Assembly (NCBI GenBank): GCA_937919925.1
Contig: CALFOT010000052.1
Span: forward strand, 1 to 43,778
Source: an uncultured bacterium
Lineage (GTDB): Bacteria > Planctomycetota > UBA1135
DNA: 43,778 bases
Direction: 5' to 3'
The position numbers and the translations under genes are program-made. The notes under the pieces are model-generated. The model was given only the letters and a program-made list of their open reading frames with translations. It had not been told where the DNA came from and made no database searches. Shown here piece by piece: positions 32,097 to 42,594 of this stretch (positions are counted from its first letter, which is position 1; the number at the start of each line of letters is the position of its first letter).

Positions 32097-35000
32097 ACCG
32101 TGGCGACGCAGCCAGCGTCAACGAAGAGAAGTTTGCAGGCAATCTTTTGATGATCCAGGCCCGTTCGTACCGCCAAGGCTTTGCGGTAGGCGCGCATTTG
32201 GCCACGGTAATCATTTGTTTTGCTGATGAGATCTAGTTGGCCAGCCACCGCCCCGGTTTTGAAATCGATGATTGTGGCATGGGTGATTTGGCCGCCGGAT
32301 TGGTACACCACCACACGATCGAAAATGCCATTTAGTATGGAATCGGAACCATGTTCATCGACCGTTGCTACAGCAAAGGGTAGCTCGCGCCAGAGCTCAC
32401 AATCTTGCTGTTCTTGCGGGCGAGACAATAGTTGTTGGACTTCTGGCTGGTCGAGTGCATCGCGGAAGCTGGCGATTAAATCCATTGCCGCGCTGCCGGA
32501 GTAGCCGCATTCACTCAGCAAGTGCAACAACCGTTGATCGTTGCTCTGGAAATTCTCTAGCCATCCAACATCTTCAAACAGACGATGGATGGCAATCCCG
32601 CGCGCGCGTGCCGCTGTGGCATGGGTGGATAATAAGGAAGCTCCAGCAACCCTACCGCCATCTTCACCACCAGATGGACTCCAGCGAGGCAGCGAGCGCA
32701 AGCCTTGCGAGGCTTGCAATACGATTTGACTTGGTAGTGCGGCGCCGACTTCGGCTGCACTGGTTTCTGCTTTAGCAGCGTACGCGAAGGCCACCTGCGT
32801 GGCGTTATGCCATAAGACTTTGGCATGCGGAATTTTAAGCGGGGCAAGAAATTCATCGCGCAAGGTAGAACGCAGCAAGTTCTCAGTTTGAAAGATCGTA
32901 GAGTGGCGGATGGATGGAGGGAGAATGATTTCTAGGCGTTGCCGAGCACGCGTCATCGCTACATAAAGCACACACAGGTCTTCCTGTACTTCGGCGCTGA
33001 CTTTCTCAGCTTGCATCGCCTTCAATGGTCCGGAAAATGGAATGATTGCCGCGGCTGGGGTCAGGGATAACAGATTGAAGCCCTCTCGCGCATCCACCCG
33101 TTGCGATATCAAGGGGTTTCTAGGTTTGTTGCCGCCATTAAAAAATGGCATAACCACCACGTCGAATTCCAATCCTTTGGCAGCGTGTACGGTCATGATG
33201 CGTACCGGGGCGGCCATCGGATCGCTCACCTGAGTACTTTCAATCAGAGTGACGAAACGGCTGACGCGCAATTCGTTGCGTTTTTCATACTGTAAGCCTA
33301 AAGCGACTAGCTGGCCAAAACGATGACGGTTCCAAGTATCAAATAGCTGCTGCTCTTCGAGGAACTGGGCGATATCTATCAACAAAGTACCGCAGCCATC
33401 ATTTAAGATACGGCGGCGCAGATAGCGCGCCAAACGCCGCGCGCCTTTGCTGAGGCCGGCGCCAAACTCAAAGCTGGCCTCGAAGTAGCTCGCTAACGGC
33501 GAGGTGGCAAGGTGGAAAAAGGCGGTGGTGTCGCCGGAGTGATCGGCCAGACGAAAAAGCGACAGCGCTAACTGTACGGCCTCGGAATCGGTCAAAAGGT
33601 TGCCGCCCTCACCACTGGCGCGAATGCCGCGGCGCTTCAACTCCAGTAGTAAAGTTTGGATATCTTTTTTGCGCCGCACCAAGACGCCGATGCTGGCGTC
33701 GGGTGCCTGTTGATGCAAATCGGTAATGCGATTGACTGTCAAACGGATGACCTCTGGAGTGGAGCCGCGGCGACTTTCCGCGTGGCTCTCCAGCAACCAA
33801 ACGCTTCCCGGCAAATCTTTGGCAGCCTCATGTTGAGGGAAATCCGTTGCCCAATCGTGAATCCCCAGCAAGGTGTCATCATCATCACAGTCCGCGATTA
33901 CCGGGGCGGAGTGGTCCAAATGGGAGAAGACCAGGTTGACCGCATCCAATATTTTTTGCGACGAACGGAAATTAACCGTGAGGGTCTCGCGTGCGACACC
34001 GTACCAAGACGGGATACCCAACAACAGAGAGGATTCTCCCTCACGCCAAGCATAAATTGCCTGCTTTACATCACCAACACACAACATGCTGTTTTGCGAA
34101 TTCAGACCATTTGTTGTTTCTTCAATGCGCGGCTTCAGTACTTTCCATTGTAATACCGAGGTATCCTGAAACTCATCGAGTAATAAATGCTTCACACTGC
34201 GCCCCAGGCGATGATTGGCGAGCGAGTCGTGAGAGGCTTCAGCGAGAATCCGTGGGATGTCGTCGAAATCAAGAAAACCGGCTTTGCGTTTTAACTGGGC
34301 ATAGCATTGTGAATATGCGGAAACTAATTCACACAGGGCCAAATTGCTGCGATGCAAAGCGAACAACATGGCGGCCGCGGAAAATTTCGCAGCACGCTGG
34401 AGGGTTTCTCGGGCAGTCTTAGTGATCTCAACTCTGGAAAATTTAACGCTCTTCTCCAGAACAGCCTTGATCAAGGAGAGCTCGAGCACAGCTCTCCAGT
34501 TGCGATCGCAGCAAGCTTGTAAAAGAGCGGCCACATTATTTTGCCAATGTAGGTTTGGCGTGCCCTTGCCGGTGAGAGGGACTTCGAGAGCGTTCACCGC
34601 TTCGATAATTGCTGGAATCTCGTTTGCATTTGGCTCCAGGCAATCTTCCAAACCGTGCCACACCTCTTTGCGGCTTCCGGCACTAAGATGCATCGTGAGA
34701 GTTTGATTCAGCAGATCAAGTAATCCTTCAAAAACGCTACGTTTGAATTCGCTTTGCTGTAAATCGCGGAGCAAGTTATCGGCTTCTTGCGGATCAAGAC
34801 TTGAAATCACTTCCAGGATTGCCTGGGCACGCAACTCAGCAAGATCGAAGCTATCGCCGATGGTCCAGCCGGGAGGTAAACCGACTTCCAGGGCCACAGC
34901 ATTGAGGTTCTGTTGGAACCACGCATCCAAAGTACGCACTTCAAAGCGGTGCAAGTTGTTGAGTAAGTCGCGCAGTAGCTGGTTGGCATCCGTGCGTGAC

Positions 35001-35251
35001 CAATCACTCGGTACATCTAAGAAGTGGTGCAGTTCGGCAAACTTCTTTTCATCGAGTGCGGCTTCCGAGAGGCGCGCCAAAATGCGATCGAGGATTTCAC
35101 CCGCTGCTTTACGCGTGAAAGTGGTGGCCAGAATATCTTGTACCGGCACTCCGTTCGCCACTAGCTCCAAGAAACGATTGGACAGCCGGAAAGTTTTGCC
35201 AGTTCCGGCCGAAGCGAGCAGGACCAAAGAAGAGGAGAGGCAATGGTTCAT
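32093..35251 (-). CDS. addA: AddA/RecB-like helicase-nuclease
   Basis: A 1052-residue superfamily-1A helicase with a C-terminal PD-(D/E)XK nuclease; it resects double-strand breaks with AddB and loads RecA. Walker A is LASAGTGKTF (residues 12-21), then LATTFTRKAAGEI. Walker B and motif III are LLLDEFQDTSVLQW. Later motifs include ETLTVNFRSSQKI, MTVHAAKGLEFDVVVMPFF and CVLYVAMTRARQRLEI. The nuclease end has IIDFKTG (near residue 997) and QMRAYRKAL. The ATG overlaps the addB stop as ATGA. The name addA rests on the partner gene. It is the last gene of a six-gene unit. Confidence 0.88.
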   Translation of the reverse strand: MNHCLSSSLVLLASAGTGKTFRLSNRFLELVANGVPVQDILATTFTRKAAGEILDRILARLSEAALDEKKFAELHHFLDVPSDWSRTDANQLLRDLLNNLHRFEVRTLDAWFQQNLNAVALEVGLPPGWTIGDSFDLAELRAQAILEVISSLDPQEADNLLRDLQQSEFKRSVFEGLLDLLNQTLTMHLSAGSRKEVWHGLEDCLEPNANEIPAIIEAVNALEVPLTGKGTPNLHWQNNVAALLQACCDRNWRAVLELSLIKAVLEKSVKFSRVEITKTARETLQRAAKFSAAAMLFALHRSNLALCELVSAYSQCYAQLKRKAGFLDFDDIPRILAEASHDSLANHRLGRSVKHLLLDEFQDTSVLQWKVLKPRIEETTNGLNSQNSMLCVGDVKQAIYAWREGESSLLLGIPSWYGVARETLTVNFRSSQKILDAVNLVFSHLDHSAPVIADCDDDDTLLGIHDWATDFPQHEAAKDLPGSVWLLESHAESRRGSTPEVIRLTVNRITDLHQQAPDASIGVLVRRKKDIQTLLLELKRRGIRASGEGGNLLTDSEAVQLALSLFRLADHSGDTTAFFHLATSPLASYFEASFEFGAGLSKGARRLARYLRRRILNDGCGTLLIDIAQFLEEQQLFDTWNRHRFGQLVALGLQYEKRNELRVSRFVTLIESTQVSDPMAAPVRIMTVHAAKGLEFDVVVMPFFNGGNKPRNPLISQRVDAREGFNLLSLTPAAAIIPFSGPLKAMQAEKVSAEVQEDLCVLYVAMTRARQRLEIILPPSIRHSTIFQTENLLRSTLRDEFLAPLKIPHAKVLWHNATQVAFAYAAKAETSAAEVGAALPSQIVLQASQGLRSLPRWSPSGGEDGGRVAGASLLSTHATAARARGIAIHRLFEDVGWLENFQSNDQRLLHLLSECGYSGSAAMDLIASFRDALDQPEVQQLLSRPQEQQDCELWRELPFAVATVDEHGSDSILNGIFDRVVVYQSGGQITHATIIDFKTGAVAGQLDLISKTNDYRGQMRAYRKALAVRTGLDHQKIACKLLFVDAGCVATV

Positions 35252-38082
35252 GCAAAACCTCCCGCAGTCTCGTCGTCTTCAGCTTCCACGCTGGCGGGCA
35301 TCAACAAGCCAATACCCGCTAACACACCAAAGCGGGCATCACGGGGCGCATTTTGATCAGGATTGAAAAAATCGTGCGCGCGAATTCCTTCGACCGCCTC
35401 GGCAACTTGATCCTCAAGTGCACTCATCGCGGTGGCGTCCCACGCGGCCAGACTCAAGGAGGGGCCCACCTTACTCTTCGGCAAGTTGCAATAGCCAATC
35501 TGCACCGTTTCGCTCGTTCCTGCACTAGGGCGGCCGCCAACTAAGGATTGTGCAAGGTAGTGGTATAGCGGCAACTGCACATCCATCCACACTCCGCTGC
35601 GCTTCACAATTTTTTTTACCTCACGGGGGGCATCGCCACTCTTGTAGTCGTAGATGCGCCAGCGCCCTGTGGAAGCTTGGTAATCAACGCGATCGATCCG
35701 TCCTTGCAGACGGAATACGGTATTTCCAAAATTCAACTCAACGGAATCTCCAGGTGGAGTCCATTCCACCGCATGGATGCGCCAGCCCTCTTCCATCAGC
35801 TGGGCTTGCTGTTTGGCAAAGTGTGCAAGCCGGTGACGCATCTGCAGTAACTGCAGTTGAATCGTTGGGCGCTGGCGTGCGCCAAATAGCCGCAGCGCTT
35901 GCTCTGCCGCACACTCACTGAGGTAATCGGCAATCTCATTGGGATTGCAAACTTCTTTCAAGTGATCACAACGACCGTACTCCTCCAGAACTTTATGCAG
36001 TAGGTTGCCGAAGTTGAGAGGATCCAATTCACGCGCTTGATCATCACTGCTGCGCATCTTGCAGACATACTTTAAATAGTATTCATAGGGCGCATGCAGA
36101 TAGGTATTGAGCCGCGACGCGGAAAACACGGCAGTGGGTTCGGGCAAGGATTGCCGTGGGCCTGGCAACACAAAAGGGCGTAGGGAGGCGTCGGCAGCAA
36201 AGCGCGCAGTTGGTGGCAGTTCGGTGAATGCGCTAAAGGCGCGGGCGGCAAGAAGTTCTTCATCGCAGTGAAAGAGTAAGCGACTAGGCAGTGAACTTTC
36301 GCCATTGCTGCGCTGACGGCAGCACAACAGTAGGACTCTGCCGTTGCCTTGCGCACGGCTGTTGAGCAATACCGTGGTGGCATATACATCACGTGCGAGT
36401 CGCTCTTCTTGACTCAGCATGCCGAGTTTGGTGCGCAGCGCTTCTGGTAAAAATACCACGCTACCAAGGGGGGCAGGAACGGCGCCTTCGCGGAAATCGG
36501 TCACAATTATCGCAGGGGCGTCATCGAGCGGCAGCTCTAGCCAACCGACAGCCTCCAAACTGCCGGCAGCCGTGCGCCCAGGGGCCACGCGCGCCTTCAA
36601 CAGTGGCGTAACAAAAAAGCGCAGCGCCTGGCCTGCGGTGAGCGGCAAGCGCCCGCCTTGGCTGACGCCAAGTTCTGCAAACTCGGCGGCACCCGCGGCA
36701 AGTTGCTGCAAGGCCACCGCGAGTTTGCGATCCGACTCGCGGCTGCGGTCCAATTCGCGATGGCCGTAGAAAGTTTGCACCAGCGCAAGAATTCGTGCGC
36801 TCCAAGTGGCTGCGGGCGCTTGCTTCACGGTGGCGAGTTCACCCAATTGCTCAACCAATAGTTGGTGGGCTAGTGCCAGCGGAGTTGCTTGTAGCCAGCG
36901 TCCATCTACGTATTGCGGCAAGTGGTCGCCGAAATAATCATCCAGTGCTTTGATTAAATCCCCGGGCGGCAGATGCGCGCTACAAAAATCTTCTACATCA
37001 GGATGACGCAGCAGTGCCGCGAAACTCTCAAAGCTCTGCGATTCAATCCACGCGCCTACCGCAAGGAGCAAGCGTAGCGGTGGGGTTTGGCTCAAGGCCG
37101 TGCCCTCTGGCGAGCGCACCGCTACGCCATGTTCGGCAAGCTGTTCTTCAACAAAGGAAAGATGGTCCGCATCCAATATTCCCAAAGTGATTTCATCGTG
37201 CGCAAGTTCATGAGACCAAGTAGAAATTGCGCGCACGACTTCTTCAGCCTGTTGCCGGGGCGAATCTACCAAGCGCCACTGTTGCTCCTCCAACCCCAAA
37301 TCAAATCCTTGCCAACAATCCACTTGCAAGAAGCCGGCGTCATCAAAGAAATGCGCCAAGCGATGTGGCGCGATCACCAAGGAAGTAACTGCATGTAGGT
37401 GCGCCAAATGGCTTATCATTTGGCGTTGGAGGCGGTTTGCAGAGGCCACACCAAGCAAAACAAGGTTGGTGGATGGCAAGATGAAATGGCCTTGGCGCAG
37501 TGCAAATGCCCGTTCCAAGTGCGGATCACAAACTCCGGCATCTTCGAGAGCACGACCATATGCGTTTTGCACTTGTAGCAACACTTTCCAGCGTTCCACT
37601 TCTTGTGCAGGTGCAGCGCTGAGAAAACTTAAGCCATCGTGATCGGAGCCGAGGATGTCTGCAAAAGTCAGGGCTTCGGCAGCAAGCTCCACGTGCAAGC
37701 GATCGAGTAGCTCGGCAAGTTTCCACCACGCGGGCCAATCGTTTTCTGCTGGTGGAGTGCTTAACAAGCACAGCAAATCAGCATGGCTACAGGCTTGCAA
37801 AGCAAGCGTCCAACAGAGAATACGTTGGTAGATGCCTACGCGTGGGCGTGGATAGGCAACTAACATATCGCTAACTTCCGCAAGGGTGGCCAAATTGGGC
37901 GGGCACCACGCAGCCGGCGCGCGCTGCACTAACAGTTCCATCAAGCGGCGGCCGGCACGGCGGCCAGGGAGCACAATGGTGACGGCGGCCAAATCGGCGC
38001 CGTACTGGTTTAAGAGCCAGTCCGCGGCTTGCGGTAGGGCTGGTTGGGACCAACCAAGGAATTCGCGGTGGACTCCGCTCAC
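35248..38082 (-). CDS. addB: AddB-like nuclease subunit
   Basis: A 944-residue partner of AddA. The N-terminal helicase-like part is decayed (TIVLPGRRAGRRLMELL in place of a Walker box). The C-terminal PD-(D/E)XK nuclease includes FGNLLHKVLEEYG, RIDRVDY and IYDYKSGD. The C-terminal Cys cluster that holds an iron-sulfur group in Firmicutes AddB is not evident. The start is GTG 38082, four bases inside the upstream gene (GTGA). Homology beyond the nuclease domain is harder to see by eye, but the context with addA is decisive. Confidence 0.82.
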   Translation of the reverse strand: MSGVHREFLGWSQPALPQAADWLLNQYGADLAAVTIVLPGRRAGRRLMELLVQRAPAAWCPPNLATLAEVSDMLVAYPRPRVGIYQRILCWTLALQACSHADLLCLLSTPPAENDWPAWWKLAELLDRLHVELAAEALTFADILGSDHDGLSFLSAAPAQEVERWKVLLQVQNAYGRALEDAGVCDPHLERAFALRQGHFILPSTNLVLLGVASANRLQRQMISHLAHLHAVTSLVIAPHRLAHFFDDAGFLQVDCWQGFDLGLEEQQWRLVDSPRQQAEEVVRAISTWSHELAHDEITLGILDADHLSFVEEQLAEHGVAVRSPEGTALSQTPPLRLLLAVGAWIESQSFESFAALLRHPDVEDFCSAHLPPGDLIKALDDYFGDHLPQYVDGRWLQATPLALAHQLLVEQLGELATVKQAPAATWSARILALVQTFYGHRELDRSRESDRKLAVALQQLAAGAAEFAELGVSQGGRLPLTAGQALRFFVTPLLKARVAPGRTAAGSLEAVGWLELPLDDAPAIIVTDFREGAVPAPLGSVVFLPEALRTKLGMLSQEERLARDVYATTVLLNSRAQGNGRVLLLCCRQRSNGESSLPSRLLFHCDEELLAARAFSAFTELPPTARFAADASLRPFVLPGPRQSLPEPTAVFSASRLNTYLHAPYEYYLKYVCKMRSSDDQARELDPLNFGNLLHKVLEEYGRCDHLKEVCNPNEIADYLSECAAEQALRLFGARQRPTIQLQLLQMRHRLAHFAKQQAQLMEEGWRIHAVEWTPPGDSVELNFGNTVFRLQGRIDRVDYQASTGRWRIYDYKSGDAPREVKKIVKRSGVWMDVQLPLYHYLAQSLVGGRPSAGTSETVQIGYCNLPKSKVGPSLSLAAWDATAMSALEDQVAEAVEGIRAHDFFNPDQNAPRDARFGVLAGIGLLMPASVEAEDDETAGGFA

Positions 38083-38570
38083 GGTGTAAGAAGCTTCATA
38101 GTGGTTGCAGAGATTAACACGGCGTCGGCCTGGTCGCTGTCATCGGAAGGAAGGGTGAGCAGGCCATTTTCACGGTTGCAACGCGCCGTAGCTTGAGCAA
38201 AATTCAAATAGCAGGTCAAAACCCAGCCACAAAGTTCGGCGGCATAAGCATGCGTGAGAGCCCAAGCATTTTCACGCGCATCCCTGCCACCGTATGGATC
38301 GGCATAGAACTCCACAGCATGTTGTGCGCGAAATCCGCTGCTGTGCAAAACACGCAAGGCGCTGGCGGGGGCGCTGTCTGCGGGTTTCACGCGCACATGA
38401 ATTACGTTGATATCCTGCTCTACGGGTGGATTCCCAAAGCAATGACGTGCTTCCAGGCCGCTGGGGGTGATGGACCCGGCCGCGCCATTGCGCGCAAGAT
38501 CGCGGAGTACGCCCAGGAAGCGCCGCGCATCAAGCGGCAAATCAGTGAAGAGGGTGGCTACGAGTTCCAC
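38079..38570 (-). CDS. Unknown 163-residue protein between histidine kinase and AddB
   Basis: A soluble protein with no signal peptide or membrane segment. It contains [17 protein letters not shown] and [26 protein letters not shown] do not recognise a family. Its start lies 13 bases inside the kinase stop and its stop overlaps addB by four bases, so it is translated with both. An accessory or regulatory part of the AddAB unit, or of the kinase output, is possible; neither is shown. Confidence 0.6.
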   Translation of the reverse strand: MELVATLFTDLPLDARRFLGVLRDLARNGAAGSITPSGLEARHCFGNPPVEQDINVIHVRVKPADSAPASALRVLHSSGFRAQHAVEFYADPYGGRDARENAWALTHAYAAELCGWVLTCYLNFAQATARCNRENGLLTLPSDDSDQADAVLISATTMKLLTP

Positions 38571-40903
38571 GGAAGGAACTTATCAAAAACGCGCTTTAGT
38601 TCCACACGGTTAATCGGTTTGGAAAGGTAATCATTCATGCCTGCTTCGGCGCACTTATCCCGGTTTTCACTCATAGCATGCGCCGTCATCGCCACAACCG
38701 GAAGGTTGTTTTGGCTCGCCATTTTACGGATGGCACGAGTCGCCTCATAACCATCCATATTGGGCATCTGGCAATCCATCAGCACCAAATTATATTGTTT
38801 GTTCTCAATGGCGCGAAGAGCTTCCAGTCCGTCATTGGCAACATCGACGTGAAAACCGAAGCGGCTCAATAGTTTCACCGCCAGCTTGACGTTGAGATTA
38901 TTATCCTCCACAAGCAAGATGGATTCCCTGCGTGCGGGCTGCTGTTCCAAACGCGAAACGCTGCTGCCGTTCAGTCGCTTCATCTCAACACCAGAGAACA
39001 GTGACACTAAAGCAGCGAAGACCCGCGTGCGCGACAACGGCTTCTGCAAACAAGAATGGATGCCACGTGTTTCCATCAGCGCTTTCGTTAAGCGGTCGCC
39101 TCCTGAAGTGAGGATAATGACGGGCGGGCTGTGGTCGAAACGTTGCTTTATTTCGCGCGCGAGATCGATGCCGCTGATATCCGGCATTTGCATATCGGAG
39201 AGCACGACGTCGTACTTTTCGCCGCTATCGAGTAGAGCGAGGGCGGCCATCGAGTTGCTTGCTTCGCTGTGTTGCATGCCCCAGCCCTCGCAGTGCTTCA
39301 TCAAAATACGCCGGTTGATTTGGTTATCGTCGACGATTAAAGCGCGACGGCCATGAAGAATGGAGGCATCGAGCAAGTTGGTGTTGGCAATGTCATCGGG
39401 GAGTATTTCAAAACGTGCAGTGAACCAAAACTCGCTGCCTTGGCCGAGGGTGGACTCGACGCCAATCGTGCCGCCCATCATTTCCACTAAGCTTTTTGAA
39501 ATGGACAAACCCAAGCCGGTGCCACCGAAGCGTCGCGTGGTGGTGACATCTGCTTGGGTAAAAGCCTCAAATAATCGCTCGCGCCCTTGCTGATCTAGGC
39601 CTTCGCCGGTGTCGGCAATCGTGAAGCGCAGTAACAATGATTCCGCATCGGAAGATTCTGTGCTTACCGTTACCTTTACATGGCCAACCGTGGTGAATTT
39701 AATCGCGTTGCCCACCAAGTTCAGCACAATTTGTCTTAATCGTACCGGGTCTCCGATGATGAAATCAGGCGTGAGCGGGTCTAAATCGCAGATTAATTCT
39801 ATACCTTTCTCATGCGCCTTGGGACTCAGGATACGCATCGCCGAATCGAGTTCCTTTGATAATTGGAACGATGTGTTTTCTAGAGTCAAGCGACCAGCCT
39901 CAATTTTGGAAAAATCGAGGATATCGTTGATGATGGTCAATAACGCCATGGCGGATTGATGAATAACTTCCGTGCAATCCTCTTGCTCGGCATTCAGTTT
40001 GGTATCCAGCAGTAATTCCGTCATGCCAATCACGCCATTCATGGGCGTGCGAATTTCATGACTCATGTTGGCAAGGAATTGCGACTTGGCAAGTTCCGCC
40101 TCGATAGCACGATCGTGAGCAATTCTGAGTTCGTGGGTACGTTCCGCCACCTTCTCTTCGAGATGCTCCGAGTAGTTGCGCAAAGACTTTTGGGCTTGGC
40201 CCAGGCTTTCGGTCATGGCATTAAATGCCTGGGCAAGACGGCCGATTTCATCATGGCCACCGACGGTGCTGCGCACTGTCAAATCTCCCTCGGAAACAGA
40301 TTTAGCATCGGCGGCAAGCTGCACCACCCGTTCGGCAATGGTGCGGCTAAAAACGCGTGAAATAAAGAGACTCACAATCAACAGAAAGAATGCCGTGATA
40401 CCGCCATTCAGCAAAATGCGCTGGTTTGCAAGTGCTAATGACTCGAGCGAATAGTCTAATTGGAAGCTCCCAAAGGGTACTCCACTAATCCGCACCGGTG
40501 CCGTAACGCGCAGAAAGGGCACGTCATCGGCAGTCATTTCAAGAATCGTTAAATCTTCTGGAGGAGTTCTTAACTCAGCCACTTCGAGGCCTTCCAATTC
40601 TGGATTGCTATGCACCAAAGTGATGCCGCGATCGTCACAGAAAAACGCGCGCAAAATTTCCTGGTTGTGAACCGCTGACGTGGTGATGACGGTCTGCATG
40701 GCGAGACGATCTTCAGCAGCAAACATATCTGCAGAAGTGAGAGCAATCAGAGCCACCATGCTGCGTGATGCATCGAGAAGGTGCAATTTTTCATCGCGTG
40801 TTTCTTCGGAGACGGAAAGCAAGGTCATAGAAACCACCCCAAGGAGCACCAACACGAACATCAACAGTTGGATTCGCGAAGCCAAATGCATAAATGGAAA
40901 CAT
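38558..40903 (-). CDS. Hybrid sensor histidine kinase with two receiver domains
   Basis: A 781-residue membrane sensor. TM1 is at about residues 11-31, a periplasmic sensor domain at 32-161, TM2 at 163-185 and HAMP at 186-240. A coiled linker leads to the H-box with H282 ([13 protein letters not shown]). The ATP-binding domain carries the N box near 396-401, DTGEGL and [19 protein letters not shown]. Receiver 1 (about 519-637) has phospho-Asp D570 in [10 protein letters not shown]. Receiver 2 (about 660-777) has D710 in [20 protein letters not shown]. No Hpt domain is present, so output needs a separate partner that I do not see here. It begins two bases after the small periplasmic-protein gene and is followed by the unknown gene and addBA. 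Confidence 0.95.
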   Translation of the reverse strand: MFPFMHLASRIQLLMFVLVLLGVVSMTLLSVSEETRDEKLHLLDASRSMVALIALTSADMFAAEDRLAMQTVITTSAVHNQEILRAFFCDDRGITLVHSNPELEGLEVAELRTPPEDLTILEMTADDVPFLRVTAPVRISGVPFGSFQLDYSLESLALANQRILLNGGITAFFLLIVSLFISRVFSRTIAERVVQLAADAKSVSEGDLTVRSTVGGHDEIGRLAQAFNAMTESLGQAQKSLRNYSEHLEEKVAERTHELRIAHDRAIEAELAKSQFLANMSHEIRTPMNGVIGMTELLLDTKLNAEQEDCTEVIHQSAMALLTIINDILDFSKIEAGRLTLENTSFQLSKELDSAMRILSPKAHEKGIELICDLDPLTPDFIIGDPVRLRQIVLNLVGNAIKFTTVGHVKVTVSTESSDAESLLLRFTIADTGEGLDQQGRERLFEAFTQADVTTTRRFGGTGLGLSISKSLVEMMGGTIGVESTLGQGSEFWFTARFEILPDDIANTNLLDASILHGRRALIVDDNQINRRILMKHCEGWGMQHSEASNSMAALALLDSGEKYDVVLSDMQMPDISGIDLAREIKQRFDHSPPVIILTSGGDRLTKALMETRGIHSCLQKPLSRTRVFAALVSLFSGVEMKRLNGSSVSRLEQQPARRESILLVEDNNLNVKLAVKLLSRFGFHVDVANDGLEALRAIENKQYNLVLMDCQMPNMDGYEATRAIRKMASQNNLPVVAMTAHAMSENRDKCAEAGMNDYLSKPINRVELKRVFDKFLPWNS

Positions 40904-40905
40904 CG

Positions 40906-41412
40906 TTATGAGTCCTGCACGATTGTTTGCACTAAGGGGTAGCCTTTCTCACCCGGGCTCTTGCCATCAATTTTCAACGCCTTGACCGTCTTTGGCAAAT
41001 CGCCCGCGACCACTACTGCCAAGCCACCGTCTTTTTTACCGACCAAGCGGCATACCATTTCTCGCTCTTTTACCACGGAAGGGATGGCGCCAATGGAACC
41101 CTTATTCATGAGAGAAACAAAATGCCGGCGCAGCTGCCGTTCTGTCATCCCATAGATTTCTTCGAGCATGTACTTCTGCAGAGCGGAAGAAAGCGGCCGT
41201 TGAAAAAGAATCACCGAAGACTTATCCGGCCAGTGGCGGCGGTCTACCTTCATATATTTCTTCAAGTCACTCAAACTTAAATCATCGATTTTGCTATCGA
41301 TGTGTACGATGACCGCGTAAACGACTTGCTCTTGGCTGGCCAGGGCAGGTTCCTTGTCGAATGAACTCCCAAACAAGCTACACAGCAACAAAATGAAAAG
41401 CTTGATTGTCAT
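40906..41412 (-). CDS. Small periplasmic substrate-binding-like protein (PstS-like fold)
   Basis: A 168-residue protein with a signal peptide (about residues 1-26, [18 protein letters not shown]). The mature part reads like the half-domain PstS-like proteins found beside sensor kinases: [22 protein letters not shown], then [18 protein letters not shown], and a [22 protein letters not shown] end. These bind anions such as phosphate or act as sensing adaptors. The ATG at 41412 is used, overlapping the porin-like stop (TAATG); the frame also opens four codons earlier. It sits just before the histidine kinase, so it is a likely sensor partner. Confidence 0.72.
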   Translation of the reverse strand: MTIKLFILLLCSLFGSSFDKEPALASQEQVVYAVIVHIDSKIDDLSLSDLKKYMKVDRRHWPDKSSVILFQRPLSSALQKYMLEEIYGMTERQLRRHFVSLMNKGSIGAIPSVVKEREMVCRLVGKKDGGLAVVVAGDLPKTVKALKIDGKSPGEKGYPLVQTIVQDS

Positions 41413-42479
41413 TAGAATGTCCAAGAAATTTGCAAGGCTGCGGAGATGAAATCATCAGAACTAACGGCGCCGCCAGCATCGCGATCCTGGCCATGACCAA
41501 AACCGATTTCCAGTTTGATGGCACTGCTGGCGGTCAACTCATGGCGCACGCCAAGCAATTGCTGCCACTGATCGAGATCTTGATCAACCGGCACAAAGTA
41601 TGGGTCATTTTGGTCCATTACTTTAAGGTCAAAACGTGTGTAGGGAGTCCAATCATCCAGCGGCATCGCCATTTGCAGGTAAATCAAGCGATGGCTGAAG
41701 TTGGAGCCGCTGACACCGTCGTGGTGAATCACCCACGCGTATTCGCCAATCCATTCCAATTGCTCTCCAAGCCAGGTGAAGTAGGCGTCATAAATCTGTT
41801 CCGAAATGCTGCCGTTGCGCACGGCGGAATTGAGATCCGCAGGGATGATGTCGGTGAGTGCGGCGGCACCGAAAGTAAGCGCCTCCATGGAGGATGGAGT
41901 GAAGGTAAGCGAGGTCGAAAACGACTTCGAAGTATTATCATCATGCACGCGCTGGCGGTCTTCGATATCGGCACCGCGCCCATTGGCAATGATCGCCACC
42001 CATTCTAAATCACCGGCTGCGGGTGCCAGCAAGCCACCGATTTCCAAACCTTGAAAGTGCATCGGCAGCACGCCACCTTGATCCTCAAAGGTAGCCAGAA
42101 AGGGCCTGGTAATCGTGGTCTCGAGCCAACGCCCGTGATTGTAGAGCCGATTCCAGCGCGAAATCACCGAGTTGTCCATGCCTAGCTGCAGATAAAAAGA
42201 GTCACCTTCATTCCACGCCACCCAAGCGCGTTCTTGATCGAAGAAAATCGCATCGGCATGTTCCCCCTCAATGAGCGATTCCGAGAAAAATGTCAGCCGC
42301 TCACCCATCGAACCCGAGATGACAAAATCCAATGAGCCGAAACTGAAATTGGCTTTACTATGATCGGACTTGCTATCTCCATGCATGCCAATGTCGCCAA
42401 AAATACGCAGACTAAATTCGGGCGAATCTTCACCGAACATATCGGGCGCTCCCTCCTGAGCTTGGGCTAGCGAACACAA
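41412..42479 (-). CDS. Porin-like outer-membrane protein
   Basis: At least 355 residues, rich in alternating beta strands with aromatic ends, and finishing SAALQISWTF with the C-terminal Phe of outer-membrane barrels. It is expected to be a channel or diagnostic barrel for the periplasmic protein next to it. The TTG at 42479 is the first standard start, but it leaves only CSLAQAQ of the signal peptide. The frame remains open upstream to 42566 and gives a full hydrophobic signal if read from a CTG at 42527 or near it, so the true start is probably non-standard and upstream. The stop overlaps the next ATG by one base. Confidence 0.7.
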   Translation of the reverse strand: MCSLAQAQEGAPDMFGEDSPEFSLRIFGDIGMHGDSKSDHSKANFSFGSLDFVISGSMGERLTFFSESLIEGEHADAIFFDQERAWVAWNEGDSFYLQLGMDNSVISRWNRLYNHGRWLETTITRPFLATFEDQGGVLPMHFQGLEIGGLLAPAAGDLEWVAIIANGRGADIEDRQRVHDDNTSKSFSTSLTFTPSSMEALTFGAAALTDIIPADLNSAVRNGSISEQIYDAYFTWLGEQLEWIGEYAWVIHHDGVSGSNFSHRLIYLQMAMPLDDWTPYTRFDLKVMDQNDPYFVPVDQDLDQWQQLLGVRHELTASSAIKLEIGFGHGQDRDAGGAVSSDDFISAALQISWTF

Positions 42480-42581
42480 GCAGTAGGCGAGGAAGGTACA
42501 AACAAGGTGGCGTAGGCTAAAAATCAGGGGGCAATCCAGCGAAACAAGAAAGCTACCATACCGTCTTTAATTGCGCGGCGC

Positions 42582-42587
42582 TACAGT
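42582..42587 (+). promoter_or_regulatory. -10 hexamer for the alpha/beta hydrolase gene
   Basis: TACAGT ends seven bases before the ATG at 42595. There is no Shine-Dalgarno site. It supports 42595 rather than the in-frame TTG at 42571. Confidence 0.38.
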
Positions 42588-42594
42588 TCTCGCC

